Positions 1-9,798 of a stretch of DNA of 13,055 nucleotides are shown piece by piece. The notes under the pieces are model-generated. The model was not told the origin of the DNA, made no database searches, and was given only the letters and a program-made list of their open reading frames with translations. Each line of letters begins with the position of its first letter. Position 1 is the first letter of the stretch. Made by a program: the position numbers and the translations under genes. Origin of the DNA: Rhodospirillales bacterium (lineage in GTDB: Bacteria > Pseudomonadota > Alphaproteobacteria > Acetobacterales > Acetobacteraceae); the NCBI GenBank assembly GCA_015654825.1, contig JAATGE010000372.1:1-13055 (forward strand), read 5' to 3'.

Positions 1-174
1 GCCACGCTGATCGGCAACGGACCCGATGCGCTGACGAAAGTAACGGCCGTCGGCGACGATATGGAACTGGACCCCGGCATCGGGACCTGCGGCAAAAGCG
101 GCCAGGGCGTGCCGGTGGGCGTCGGTCAACCAACCTTGAAGATGCGCGGCCTCACGATCGGCGGCACGGCATAG
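1..174 (+). CDS. tldD: TldD/PmbA-family metalloprotease, C-terminal fragment
   Basis: Frame 1 is open from the first base to TAG at 172-174 and gives 57 residues; the gene begins outside the window. The fragment contains DPGIGTCGK, GQGVPVGVGQPT and a final LTIGGTA, which I recognise as the conserved C-terminal end of TldD. In the known family, TldD pairs with TldE/PmbA as a zinc protease that degrades unfolded peptides and matures some modified peptides. The metal-binding motif lies further upstream and cannot be checked here. PmbA/TldE is the alternative, but the GTCGK...GVGQPT ending fits TldD better. The gene is followed by an inverted pair of repeat hairpins and then by groEL on the opposite strand. 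Confidence 0.85.
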   Translation, partial: ATLIGNGPDALTKVTAVGDDMELDPGIGTCGKSGQGVPVGVGQPTLKMRGLTIGGTA

Positions 175-185
175 GGCAGAGGAGG

Positions 186-236
186 AAGGCCAGGGCTCTG
201 CCCTGGACCCGCTGGGGCCAGTAGGCCCCAGACCCC
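186..236 (-). repeat. Double-hairpin intergenic repeat, copy A (inverted)
   Basis: On the minus strand this 51-bp unit reads GGGGTC, a perfect 8-bp stem CTGGGGCC/GGCCCCAG with a TACT loop, CGGGT, and then a 7-bp stem CCAGGGC/GCCCTGG with an AGA loop, ending GGCCTT. Its 51 bases are identical to 6109-6159. It starts 12 bases after the tldD stop and faces copy B across a 30-base spacer. Confidence 0.9.
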
Positions 237-266
237 GTTCATTGGCGGGAACGGCGGCGATAAAAT

Positions 267-320
267 GGGGTCTGGGGCCTGCTGGCCCCAGCTTGGTCCA
301 GGGGCAGAGCCCCTGGCCTT
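267..320 (+). repeat. Double-hairpin intergenic repeat, copy B
   Basis: This is a 54-bp variant of the same unit in forward orientation. Hairpin 1 has loop TGCT, and hairpin 2 is one pair longer (CCAGGGGC/GCCCCTGG, loop AGA). It ends 27 bases from the groEL stop codon. With copy A it forms an imperfect inverted repeat of about 50 bp arms that could fold into one large cruciform or RNA hairpin between the convergent tldD and groEL genes. There is no T tract, so calling it a terminator would be inference. Confidence 0.88.
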
Positions 321-347
321 CTGCTTGTCGCTTACAAACGCACCCGA

Positions 348-2009
<1,662 letters not shown>

Positions 2010-2064
2010 TTATTGCGGCGGCGACGTGGCGCGGTCCGCGGAGCTGCTTATGCGGTCGATGACT

Positions 2065-2154
2065 GAGGCCGCCTTATTTCAGGCGGCCTTTATCCAGGCA
2101 GCCATTACTCAGGCAGCCTTTACTCAGGCAGCTTTTATTCAGGCGGCCTTGGCA
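2065..2154 (-). repeat. 15-bp tandem repeat carrying the groES stop codon
   Basis: Six 15-bp units run from 2065 to 2154, with plus-strand consensus CAGGCAGCCTTTACT. The unit at 2140-2154 is the last codons of groES, and five copies follow in the groES-groEL gap. In the groES frame each unit reads Lys-Ala-Ala-stop. TGA occurs at 2139-2141, 2124-2126, 2109-2111 and 2079-2081, while the unit at 2094-2096 has TGG. The array looks like in-frame tandem duplication of the gene's 3' end. Each unit contains the near-palindrome GGCWGCC, so any two units could pair in the mRNA. Confidence 0.9.
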
Positions 2155-2459
2155 TGTCCTTGGGCCGCATGATGTTCGATGACGCCGAGCAGATCGCTCT
2201 CTTTCATGATCAGCAGGTCCTCGCCACCGATCTTCACCTCGGTACCGGACCATTTGCCGAACAGCACGCGATCGCCCACCTTCACGTCCAGCGCAACGAC
2301 CTGGCCCTGCTCGTTACGCGCGCCGGGGCCGACGGCAACGACCTCGCCTTGCTGCGGCTTCTCCTGCACGGTATCCGGAATGATGATGCCGCCGGCGGAT
2401 TTTTCCTCCGGTGTGATGCGGCGCAGTACGACCCGGTCCTGCAACGGACGGAATTTCAT
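2139..2459 (-). CDS. groES: 10-kDa co-chaperonin GroES
   Basis: 106 residues starting [15 protein letters not shown]. It is the heptameric lid of GroEL. The mobile loop that docks on GroEL is present ([13 protein letters not shown]), followed by [29 protein letters not shown] and the final core motif ESDLLGVIE. The ATG at 2459 is preferred because GAAAGG lies 7 bases upstream; an in-frame TTG at 2474 would add five residues that GroES proteins do not have. After VIE, where most GroES proteins end, there are eleven extra residues ([11 protein letters not shown]) that run into the 15-bp tandem array. It is first in the operon with groEL, 144 bases upstream, a wider gap than usual because of the array. 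I found no CIRCE inverted repeat (TTAGCACTC-N9-GAGTGCTAA) upstream. Confidence 0.96.
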   Translation of the reverse strand: MKFRPLQDRVVLRRITPEEKSAGGIIIPDTVQEKPQQGEVVAVGPGARNEQGQVVALDVKVGDRVLFGKWSGTEVKIGGEDLLIMKESDLLGVIEHHAAQGHAKAA

Positions 2460-2786
2460 GGCAAAGCCTTTCAACGATGGCGGCGGAGCGGCACTTGGGC
2501 GCGGCTTTCCCGCCGCAAACCTGCCGTCGCGGCGGCCCTATCCATGCAACCCAACGCCTATAAAAGGCGGAACGCCGGGACGCCGCGCTAACCCACAGCA
2601 GTTGGCCCTTCCAGGTTGGCCAAACAAGGCGTGCGGCCGAGTTTATGCCCGCCGCCACGCCGCTTTCTGCGCCCCTGACCGCGCCGCGAGCCCCGCAAAC
2701 CGAAGCCGCGCGGTGCAAGGTCCTTTAACGAACCAGTCATTTATTTAGACACATTATCACGGCATGGCACCTGCCGATACCACCCG
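2460..2786. promoter_or_regulatory. Divergent control region between groES and the GGDEF-EAL gene
   Basis: This gene-free stretch of about 327 bases must hold the promoters of both divergent genes. On the groES side, the minus strand has a TATAGG hexamer inside a small dyad (CGCCT/AGGCG, 2555-2569) that could be a -10 element, but I see no convincing -35 and no CIRCE. On the other side, 2725-2760 is clearly A+T-rich against its surroundings and is the likeliest promoter zone for the plus-strand gene. Both assignments are weak. Confidence 0.35.
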
Positions 2787-5700
2787 ATGCCCGTAATCTC
2801 GCCACTGCTGGGTGTATGGCGCGCGGTCGCGGCTCCGCCGCCGCTGCCGCTCGAGGTCGAGGCGGACCTGGTGGCACCGCTCTACACGCGCATCACCTCG
2901 CTGATGGCAGCGCATATTTCGGTCATCTGCCTAAGCCTCATTGCCGTGCTGCGCATCGGAGGCAACTGGCCCACGCTGCTCATGCTGGCCAGCCTTGCCG
3001 TGCTGCTCGCCCGGGCCTGGGTGATCGTGATGTTTCGGCGGGCACCGGTGGCGACGCCGCAGCACATACTGCGATGGCGCCTGCCCTACCAGGCGATCGG
3101 CATCACGTGGGCCGCCGTCAGCAGCATGCTGTGCACCGCGTGCTTCGCCATTGCAGGCGACGAATTCACCCGCGTGGTCGGGATCGCGGTGGCGCTCGGC
3201 ATCACCGCGGGCCTTGCCTCGCGCAGCGCGGGCACGCCGCGGTTCGCCGCCGCCCAGCTTGGCATCTGGCTGCTGCCGGTGATGGTGGTCGCGCCGCTGC
3301 TTGGCCCCTGGTACTGGGTCTTTTCGCTGATGGCGATGTCGTACCTCGCCGCCATGTGTTCCATCGTCCGGCAGAATTATACCGACCTGGTGGCGCGGAT
3401 CGGCGCCGAGCACCGCAACACCGCGCTGGCGACGATGCTCGACGCCGCGGTCAGCAACATGACCCAGGGACTGCTGATGTTCGCCCCGTCCGGCGCGCTG
3501 CGCCTGGCGAGCCGGCGTTTCTGCGAATTGTTCGGCCTTTCCGAGCAGGCACTGCCGCACGGCCTCGGCGAGCCGGCGTTCGCCGCATTGTGCGCCTCCG
3601 TCGGCGCGCCGCACGAGCTGGGCCACGCCCCCGTCGACGCCATGCCCGGCGATACGATCCGGCTGGTGCTGGACCTGGCCGACGGCCGGGCGCTGGCGAC
3701 CGCGCAACAGATCCTCGCCGATGGCGGGCGCGTCGTGACCGTTGAGGACATTACGCAAACCCGGCTGGCGCAGCGCGCGCTGGCGGATCGCGCCGCCGGC
3801 CTCGGCGCCATGTTCGACAACGCCGGCGCCGGCATTATCGAATACGATATCGCATCGAAGCGCATCGTGCGCGTCAACCGCGTCTATTGCGCCATGATGG
3901 GCCGCAGCGAGGCGGACCTGCTCGCCGAAACCGACGCCGCCCGGCTCACCCACCCGGACGACCGTGGCGAACACATCGCCCGGACTGCCGCGATCGCACT
4001 GACCGGCCATCCGTATGATTCGGAAAAGCGCTATCTGCGTGCCGACGGCGGCGTCCTCTGGGCCCGCATCAGCGCTTCCATCACCGCCACGCACGAAGAC
4101 GGCCGCCCCGCTCGCCTGCTTGCAATCGTGCAGGACATTACCGAACGCCGCGCCACCGAAGCCGCCTTGCACGCGAGCGAGGAAATGCTGCGGCTCTCGC
4201 TCGAAGTCGCGCGGATCGGTGTCTACCGGCGCGACTACAGTACCGGCCTGCTGCATTGCGGCCGCGAAACGCGGACGATGCACGGTTTCGAGGACGGTGA
4301 TGCACCGGTGCCCGACGCGGTCTGGGTCGCCATGCTGTTACCCGACGATCGGGCAGCCCTCGTCGCTGGCATGCGGGCGGCGTTCGCCGAGCATCACCCG
4401 ACAGCCGCCTTCGAGTACCGCTATCACCATCCGCTCGAAGGCATCCGGCATATCGAGACGCGCTCGCGGATCGAATATGACGAAACGGGACAACCTGTCG
4501 GCTCCGTCGGCGTCGCGATCGACGTCACCGAACGGCGCGCCGCCGAAGCGCGCATTTCGCACCTCGCGCACCACGATCCGCTGACCGATCTGCCCAATCG
4601 GAGCCTGTTCCGTATCCGGCTCGACGAAGCACTGGCGCGGGCCCGCCGCGGCCAGGCGTTCGCGGTACTCTGCCTCGATCTCGACCATTTCAAATACGTG
4701 AACGATACCCTCGGCCACCCGATCGGCGACGCTCTCCTACAGGCGGTGACGCGGCGGCTGCGGATCGCGGTGCGGCCGACCGACACCGTCGCGCGCCTCG
4801 GCGGCGACGAATTCGCGATCATCCAGTCCGATCGCGCGCGCGCCGCCGACACGACATCGCTCGCCGCCCGCGTCATTGCCGCCATCGCCGCACCATTCGA
4901 TATCGAAGGCCATCGGATCGTTATCGGCACCAGTATCGGAATTTCCACGGCACCGGACGATGCGCTCGATGCCGACGAGCTGCTGCGGAACGCCGATATG
5001 GCGCTGTATTCGGCCAAGGGCGAGGAGCGCGGGCGTTATCGTTTCTTCGAGCCTGAAATGGATATGCGCATGCAGGCGCGGCGCGCGCTGGAACTCGATC
5101 TGCGGCATGCGCTGGAAGACGATGCGTTCGAACTGTACTATCAGCCGGTGATCGGTATCGCGGACAGCGCGGTGCTGGGCATGGAGGCCCTGCTCCGCTG
5201 GCGCCACCCGGGCCGCGGCGTGGTGACGCCGGACCGGTTCATTCCGCTTGCGGAGGCGATCGGCCTGATCGTTCCGATCGGTGACTGGGTATTGCGCCGC
5301 GCCTGCAGCGATGCGATGTGCTGGCCAGGCAAGCTGCGCGTCGGCGTCAATGTCTCCGCCGTGCAATTCGCCAGTCGTACACTGGTGGATAGCGTAGCGG
5401 CGGCGCTGCTCGCGTCCGGCCTCGAACCCTGGCGCCTCGAGCTCGAAATTACCGAATCGGCCATGCTGAACGACACCGAAGCCAACCTGGAAACGCTGCA
5501 CCGCCTGCGCGCGCTCGGCGTGCGCGTCGCGATGGACGATTTCGGCACCGGCTACTCGTCGCTGAGCTACCTGCTGCGCTTTCCGTTCGATAAGGTAAAG
5601 ATTGACCGCGCGTTCGTCACCAACCTCGGGCGGTCCCGCGAGAGTGCCGCGATCGTCGGCGCGGTCATCGGGCTATGCGCCAGCCTGGAGATGACAACCA

Positions 5701-5867
5701 CCGCCGAAGGTGTCGAAACCGCCGGCCAACTCAAGGCGCTGGCACGGATCGGCTGCACCGAGGCGCAAGGCTTCTACTTCAGCCCAGCCCGCCCCGCGGC
5801 CGAAATCCCGGGTATTATCCGGTCGCTCTCGCGTAACGCGACCGCCCTGATCGAAGCCGCGGAGTAG
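2787..5867 (+). CDS. Membrane-anchored PAS-GGDEF-EAL cyclic-di-GMP protein
   Basis: 1026 residues. Residues 34-192 hold about six hydrophobic membrane segments. A degenerate PAS-like segment (about 210-330) and two PAS domains (about 338-455 and 462-590) follow, each of the latter ending in a DITERR or DVTERR linker. The GGDEF domain (about 595-755) has intact GGDEF at 672-676 and an RxxD inhibitory site (RPTD, 663-666) five residues before it. The EAL domain (about 765-1015) has EAL at 800-802, NVSAVQF, ELEITES, DDFGTGYSSL from 917, KVKIDR and AEGVET with Glu 974. By family knowledge these residues are what active diguanylate cyclases and c-di-GMP phosphodiesterases need, so both activities look possible, tuned by the PAS and membrane input. 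The signal is unknown. ATG 2787 gives a sensible N-terminus but has no clear Shine-Dalgarno. It is transcribed alone, divergent from groES. Confidence 0.93.
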   Translation: MPVISPLLGVWRAVAAPPPLPLEVEADLVAPLYTRITSLMAAHISVICLSLIAVLRIGGNWPTLLMLASLAVLLARAWVIVMFRRAPVATPQHILRWRLPYQAIGITWAAVSSMLCTACFAIAGDEFTRVVGIAVALGITAGLASRSAGTPRFAAAQLGIWLLPVMVVAPLLGPWYWVFSLMAMSYLAAMCSIVRQNYTDLVARIGAEHRNTALATMLDAAVSNMTQGLLMFAPSGALRLASRRFCELFGLSEQALPHGLGEPAFAALCASVGAPHELGHAPVDAMPGDTIRLVLDLADGRALATAQQILADGGRVVTVEDITQTRLAQRALADRAAGLGAMFDNAGAGIIEYDIASKRIVRVNRVYCAMMGRSEADLLAETDAARLTHPDDRGEHIARTAAIALTGHPYDSEKRYLRADGGVLWARISASITATHEDGRPARLLAIVQDITERRATEAALHASEEMLRLSLEVARIGVYRRDYSTGLLHCGRETRTMHGFEDGDAPVPDAVWVAMLLPDDRAALVAGMRAAFAEHHPTAAFEYRYHHPLEGIRHIETRSRIEYDETGQPVGSVGVAIDVTERRAAEARISHLAHHDPLTDLPNRSLFRIRLDEALARARRGQAFAVLCLDLDHFKYVNDTLGHPIGDALLQAVTRRLRIAVRPTDTVARLGGDEFAIIQSDRARAADTTSLAARVIAAIAAPFDIEGHRIVIGTSIGISTAPDDALDADELLRNADMALYSAKGEERGRYRFFEPEMDMRMQARRALELDLRHALEDDAFELYYQPVIGIADSAVLGMEALLRWRHPGRGVVTPDRFIPLAEAIGLIVPIGDWVLRRACSDAMCWPGKLRVGVNVSAVQFASRTLVDSVAAALLASGLEPWRLELEITESAMLNDTEANLETLHRLRALGVRVAMDDFGTGYSSLSYLLRFPFDKVKIDRAFVTNLGRSRESAAIVGAVIGLCASLEMTTTAEGVETAGQLKALARIGCTEAQGFYFSPARPAAEIPGIIRSLSRNATALIEAAE

Positions 5868-5879
5868 CAGCGCGGACGT

Positions 5880-5900
5880 GAAGAGAGGCAACGGCTCTTC
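5880..5900 (+). terminator. Weak hairpin after the GGDEF-EAL gene
   Basis: GAAGAG (5880-5885) and CTCTTC (5895-5900) form a 6-bp stem with a 9-base loop, 13 bases after the stop codon. No T run follows directly, so this is at best a weak or Rho-assisted terminator. Confidence 0.25.
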
Positions 5901-5952
5901 CGCATAAGCGCTGCGATAAGATTATAGAACGAAATCGCTGGGTTGATGTTTA

Positions 5953-6160
5953 GTGGCTTCGCCGACCAGGGGCTCCGCCCCCTGGACCCAAGACGGCGTG
6001 CCGCCGCTGTCGGTACGCGCTGCGCGGCGGGAGTCTTCTGTACGGTCTAGCGAGACGTTGCATTTAGCGGCGCGCGCGCAGCCGATGCCAGACTCGGAAC
6101 AGATTAATGGGGTCTGGGGCCTACTGGCCCCAGCGGGTCCAGGGCAGAGCCCTGGCCTTT
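5953..6160 (+). repeat. Composite structured repeat C (about 207 bp)
   Basis: It fills most of the 307-base gap between two convergent genes. The order is GGCTTCGCCGA, a hairpin CCAGGGGC-TCC-GCCCCCTGG with one unpaired base (5966-5985), a middle section of about 120 bp including a CCGCCGC/GCGGCGG stem, and the double-hairpin unit at 6109-6159. It aligns nearly base for base with 9799-10004 (repeat D). The right end lies 15 bases after the stop of the minus-strand regulator gene and could serve as its 3' structure. A 70-residue frame through it has no family features and is not called as a gene. Confidence 0.9.
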
Positions 6161-6174
6161 GCTGACCCCTCGCC

Positions 6175-8817
6175 TTACGCTGGCTCCGCCGTAACGACAG
6201 CACTCAGCGACTTGCACTCGAGGGCCGCGGCGTCGGCGGTCGCCGGTGTCCATTTCGCGCCGTCGTCCAGCATGGCGGTCAGATAAGCGGGCACCAGATG
6301 CTGGCGCAGGTGGCCCAGCAGCCGGTCGTAACCGGCTTGTTCAAGTTGCTCGCGGGTCTGTCCGCTCGTCGCGTAATGCGCGCTGGTGAAGCCGAGCAGG
6401 CCGGCGGCCGGTTCCACGGCTCCCTCCAAGGCGAGTGCCAAAGCCAGGTGCTCGAGGCACATCACGGCCAGATAGTCCTGCCCGATTGCACGGCTCAGGC
6501 TCAGCGCTTCGGTCGCGGCCTGGCGCGCGGCCACCACGTCGTCGTTTTGCAGCAAATAGCCGGCGGTGTTGCTGAGGATCAGCGCCAATGTCGGCAGTGC
6601 GTTGCGGCCGCGCGCTTCCGCCTCCGCCTGCCGCGCGTAGCGCAGCGCGCCAAGCGTGTCGCCGTCGAGGAATTGCTGTTCCGCGAGATTGACGCTGCTG
6701 GCCAGCACGCCGCTGCGATCGCCGAGCGCCTCGCGCATCGCCAGCGCCGCTTCGTTGAAGCGCCGCGACGCCTCGTGGTTGCCGTGCAGGAAATAGACGC
6801 CGCCGGTGTGCGCCAGCGCGGTTGCCAGGTCCTTGTGCGGCGCGCGGGTCCGCAGCAGGGACACGGCTTCGTCCAGCATCGCCAGTACTTCCTGCGCTGC
6901 CTCTCCCGGCATGGCGCGCGCGACAGCGGTCTGGCGCAGCGCGCGGCTCAGGCCGACCACGTCGCCCGCCTCGCGAAACAGCGCGATCGCCCGATGCCGC
7001 TCCGCCGGCACTTCATACACGCCGAGGCGTTTTTGCTGCGCCGAATGCAGATAGAGCACGGTCGCCGCCTCGGCTTTCGGCGTCGCTTCGGTCAGGTACG
7101 GCAGCGCCGCCGCGGCCCAGCGGCGCAGGTCGGCCTGCAGCGACATTTCCTCGGCGATCGCGCCCGAGTGCGCCACGAGCGCCACGCCGATCGCGGGATC
7201 GCCACCCGCGAATGCCCATTCAATGGCGGCGCGCAGGTTTTCGGTTTCATGGGCGTAGGCCGCAAGCCACGCATCGGTGCCCTGGGTCGGCCAGTCGCGT
7301 TCGGCGCGACGGAACACGCCGAGCAGGTAGGTCGCCATGGCTCGGCAACAATCCTGCTCGCCGGCCGCCGCCAGCTTTTCCGCGGCATACTGGCGCGTCG
7401 TTTCCAGCATGCGAAACCGCGTGGCGCTGCCGGTGGTGTCGGCCACGACGAGCGATTTCGCGACAAGCGCCGCGAGCAGATCGAATACTTCGTCCGCATC
7501 GATCGGGCCGCCGCTCGCCACCGCCACCGCGCCCTCGAGCACGCTGCCGTCAACGAACACGGAGAGCCGGCGCAGGACGATCTGTTCTGATGGCGAAAGA
7601 AGCGAAAAACTCCAGTCGATCGTGGCGCGCAATGTCTGGTGGCGCGGCAGGGCGACCCGGCTGCCGCCGGTCAGCAGGCGGAACACATTTTCCAGGCGCG
7701 CCGCGATTTCGCTCGGCTTCAGCATGCGCAGACGCGCGGCGGCGAGTTCGGTGGCCAGCGGCACGCCATCCAGCCGGCGGCATATGGTCGCCACCGACTG
7801 CGCGTCGGCGTCGGTCAGCGTGTAGCTGCCGAGCGCATCGGCGGCGCGCTCGGCAAACAGCCGCACGGCGTCGCAGCGCATCGCGGCGGCCGCGGTCAGC
7901 GTGCCGTTCGCCGGCGGCACCGGCAGCGCCGGCAACGGAAACACCCATTCTCCGGCGATGCCGAGCGCCTCCTGGCTGGTCGCGAGGATCTTCATCGACG
8001 GACAATGACTGAGAATGGCGCTGGTCAGCGACGCGGCGCCGGCCAGCACGTGCTCGCAATTATCCAGCACCAGCAGCATCTTCCTGGCCCGCAGCACCGA
8101 CACGACCATGTCCTCGGCCGGGCGGTCGCCGGTGGCCGGCACACCCAGCAGGCGGCACGCGGCCTCGGCGACCAGGCGGGATTCGGTCAGCGGCGCGAGC
8201 TCGAGCTGGAACACCCCATCGGGGAAGCTGTCGATCAGCTCGGCCGCCAGCTTCAGGGCCACCCGCGTTTTGCCGACGCCGCCGGGCCCGAGGATGGTCA
8301 CCAGCGCGCGGCTCCGCAGCCCGGCGCCAACTTCCTTCAGTTCGTTCTCGCGGCCAATGAACGACGACAGCTCCAGGCGAAGATTGTGCCGCTCCCCGGC
8401 CGGCTCCGGCGGCGCGCTTGTGGACGACGGCAAAGCGGGCGGCGGCAAAGCGGGCGCCGGCGGGGCGGCAGGCGCAGACGCCGCGGCCGGTGGCGTCTCG
8501 ACGACGTCGGCGACGAAGCGGTAGCCGCGCCCCGGCACCGTCAGGATGAACCGCCGGCCCTCCGCCTCACCGAGCGCGCGGCGTACCGCGGCGATCTGGG
8601 TGGTGAGGTTGTTTTCCTCCACCACGACGCCGGGCCAGACCTCGGACATGATGTCGGATTTGGCGGCCACCTGGCCGTGTCGCCGCAGCAGGGCCAGCAG
8701 TACGTCGATCGCGCGGCTGCCGAGCTCCACCGGGACGCCGTGGCGCGACAGTTCACGCCGCGTTGGATGCAGAATGAACTCCGCGAATGCAAAAACCGGC
8801 GTTTCTTTCATCGGCAT
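6175..8817 (-). CDS. Winged-helix / NB-ARC-like ATPase / TPR-like regulator
   Basis: 880 residues. An OmpR-type winged helix spans about 8-104 (VELGSRAIDVLLALLRRHGQV, then NNLTTQIAAVRRALG and the C-terminal hairpin VPGRGYRFVADV). A Pro/Ala linker (108-141) leads to a STAND-type ATPase with P-loop GPGGVGKT (177-184), Walker B LLVLDNCEH (248-256) and GVPLATELAAARL (351-363). The rest, from about 500, is Ala/Leu-rich helical repeat sequence resembling TPRs. There is no receiver domain, so it is not a classical two-component regulator. By family knowledge such proteins are ligand-gated transcription factors; the ligand and targets are unknown. It lies 95 bases downstream of a same-strand secreted hydrolase and may be co-transcribed with it. 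ATG 8817 or ATG 8811 could be the start; AGG at about 8822-8824 is better spaced for 8811. Confidence 0.88.
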   Translation of the reverse strand: MPMKETPVFAFAEFILHPTRRELSRHGVPVELGSRAIDVLLALLRRHGQVAAKSDIMSEVWPGVVVEENNLTTQIAAVRRALGEAEGRRFILTVPGRGYRFVADVVETPPAAASAPAAPPAPALPPPALPSSTSAPPEPAGERHNLRLELSSFIGRENELKEVGAGLRSRALVTILGPGGVGKTRVALKLAAELIDSFPDGVFQLELAPLTESRLVAEAACRLLGVPATGDRPAEDMVVSVLRARKMLLVLDNCEHVLAGAASLTSAILSHCPSMKILATSQEALGIAGEWVFPLPALPVPPANGTLTAAAAMRCDAVRLFAERAADALGSYTLTDADAQSVATICRRLDGVPLATELAAARLRMLKPSEIAARLENVFRLLTGGSRVALPRHQTLRATIDWSFSLLSPSEQIVLRRLSVFVDGSVLEGAVAVASGGPIDADEVFDLLAALVAKSLVVADTTGSATRFRMLETTRQYAAEKLAAAGEQDCCRAMATYLLGVFRRAERDWPTQGTDAWLAAYAHETENLRAAIEWAFAGGDPAIGVALVAHSGAIAEEMSLQADLRRWAAAALPYLTEATPKAEAATVLYLHSAQQKRLGVYEVPAERHRAIALFREAGDVVGLSRALRQTAVARAMPGEAAQEVLAMLDEAVSLLRTRAPHKDLATALAHTGGVYFLHGNHEASRRFNEAALAMREALGDRSGVLASSVNLAEQQFLDGDTLGALRYARQAEAEARGRNALPTLALILSNTAGYLLQNDDVVAARQAATEALSLSRAIGQDYLAVMCLEHLALALALEGAVEPAAGLLGFTSAHYATSGQTREQLEQAGYDRLLGHLRQHLVPAYLTAMLDDGAKWTPATADAAALECKSLSAVVTAEPA

Positions 8818-8869
8818 TTGCCTGGGTCAGGTGGGCGTGCGTGTGGGTAGGGGAGCGCGCGCCGCCTGC

Positions 8870-8890
8870 CGTTGCAAGCGTTGTGCAACG
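8870..8890. promoter_or_regulatory. Perfect 7-bp dyad upstream of the regulator gene
   Basis: CGTTGCA (8870-8876) and TGCAACG (8884-8890) are perfect inverted repeats around a 7-base centre, between the hydrolase stop and the regulator start. No T run follows on either strand, so an operator or mRNA hairpin is more likely than a terminator. The role is inferred from position only. Confidence 0.35.
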
Positions 8891-8912
8891 CAGCGTGGCA
8901 GTGGCGTCACAG

Positions 8913-9770
8913 TCACGGCTCGGCGAGGAAATGGCGCACTGAAAAAGCGAACATTCCCGAATCCTGCAGAAAGGCGAAGTGGCTGACGCCGGGCAGGATC
9001 AGCTCACGCGCGCCGGGGATCAGGCCGGCCATGTGGTCGGTGTTGCCGCGCGTGATGGCCTCGTCGTGGTCGGCGTCGACGATCCAGACGCGGGCGCGTA
9101 TGCCGCGCAGCGTCGCGTCGGAGAAATTCGGCTCGCGCGCCCACATCCGCTCGATATCGGCGTCGAACGCGGCAAAGCCGGCGGGCGTGGGGTTCAGGCG
9201 GGCATACTCGCCGGCCGCGCGCGCGATGAAGGCGCTGAATACCGGGCTGCCACGCACATCCTTGACGCCGGACAGATCGGAATTGGCGGCAAAGGCAAAC
9301 AGCGCGGTCAGGCGTTCGGGATGGTGAATGGCAATCTCCAGGCCGGTGATGGCGCCGTCGCTCCAACCGACGATGGCGGCCTTTCGCACGTGCAGAAGAT
9401 CGAGCAGGGCCAGCACGTCGCTGGCCATCAGTTCGTAGCCGATTTGCGTCGCGTCGCGGCCGGAGCGGCCGTGCCCCCGGCTATCCAGCAGGATCACTTT
9501 CCGGTCGCGCCGCAGTTCGGGCACCAGGTCGCCCCAGTAGTCGGCATTCGCCAGCCCGCCGTGCAGCAGCACGACGGGTGGCGCAGGTGACTTGCTGGCT
9601 GGTGGATTGAACACCGCATACCAAAGGCGGATGCCGTTGACGGCGGCAACACCTGCAAACGTCGCAGGCGGAAGAACCGGGGTGGGCGGCAGGCGCATCC
9701 AGGGCACTTCCGCCCGCGCCGGCGCGGCGCAAACCAACAGGCAGAGAATCGCGGCGAGTACGTGCTGCAT
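8913..9770 (-). CDS. Secreted alpha/beta-hydrolase
   Basis: 285 residues from ATG 9770. The first 20 residues form a signal peptide with a hydrophobic core (LAAILCLLVCAA) and an AxA site (ARA before EVP), so the enzyme is probably periplasmic or exported. The alpha/beta-hydrolase hallmarks are in order: oxyanion-hole HGG (70-72), DSRGHGRSG (96-104), nucleophile elbow GWSDG with Ser 137, a probable acid Asp 236 in VDADHDEAI, and His 264 in GVSHFAF. The substrate cannot be read from the sequence; esterase or lactonase-like chemistry is the usual range. An in-frame GTG at 9785 would add five residues, but neither start has a good Shine-Dalgarno, and ATG 9770 gives the cleaner signal peptide. It precedes the winged-helix ATPase regulator on the same strand. 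Confidence 0.88.
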   Translation of the reverse strand: MQHVLAAILCLLVCAAPARAEVPWMRLPPTPVLPPATFAGVAAVNGIRLWYAVFNPPASKSPAPPVVLLHGGLANADYWGDLVPELRRDRKVILLDSRGHGRSGRDATQIGYELMASDVLALLDLLHVRKAAIVGWSDGAITGLEIAIHHPERLTALFAFAANSDLSGVKDVRGSPVFSAFIARAAGEYARLNPTPAGFAAFDADIERMWAREPNFSDATLRGIRARVWIVDADHDEAITRGNTDHMAGLIPGARELILPGVSHFAFLQDSGMFAFSVRHFLAEP

Positions 9771-9798
9771 CGCCGAAGCATACACGGTTCGCCGATAG

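Noticed and set aside
2065..2154. CRISPR-like array between groES and groEL
   Set aside because: Units are 15 bp, directly abutting, without spacers; this is a minisatellite.
2139..2474. Longer GroES from TTG at 2474
   Set aside because: Adds five residues before the conserved [10 protein letters not shown] start and ignores the well-placed GAAAGG before ATG 2459.
2931..4283. 450-codon minus-strand frame opposite the GGDEF-EAL gene
   Set aside because: Low-complexity His/Arg/Gly-rich translation with no family signature; shadow of the real gene.
5953..6165. 70-codon frame across repeat C
   Set aside because: It is only the translation of palindromic repeat DNA; the matching frame is broken in repeat D by a 2-base difference.
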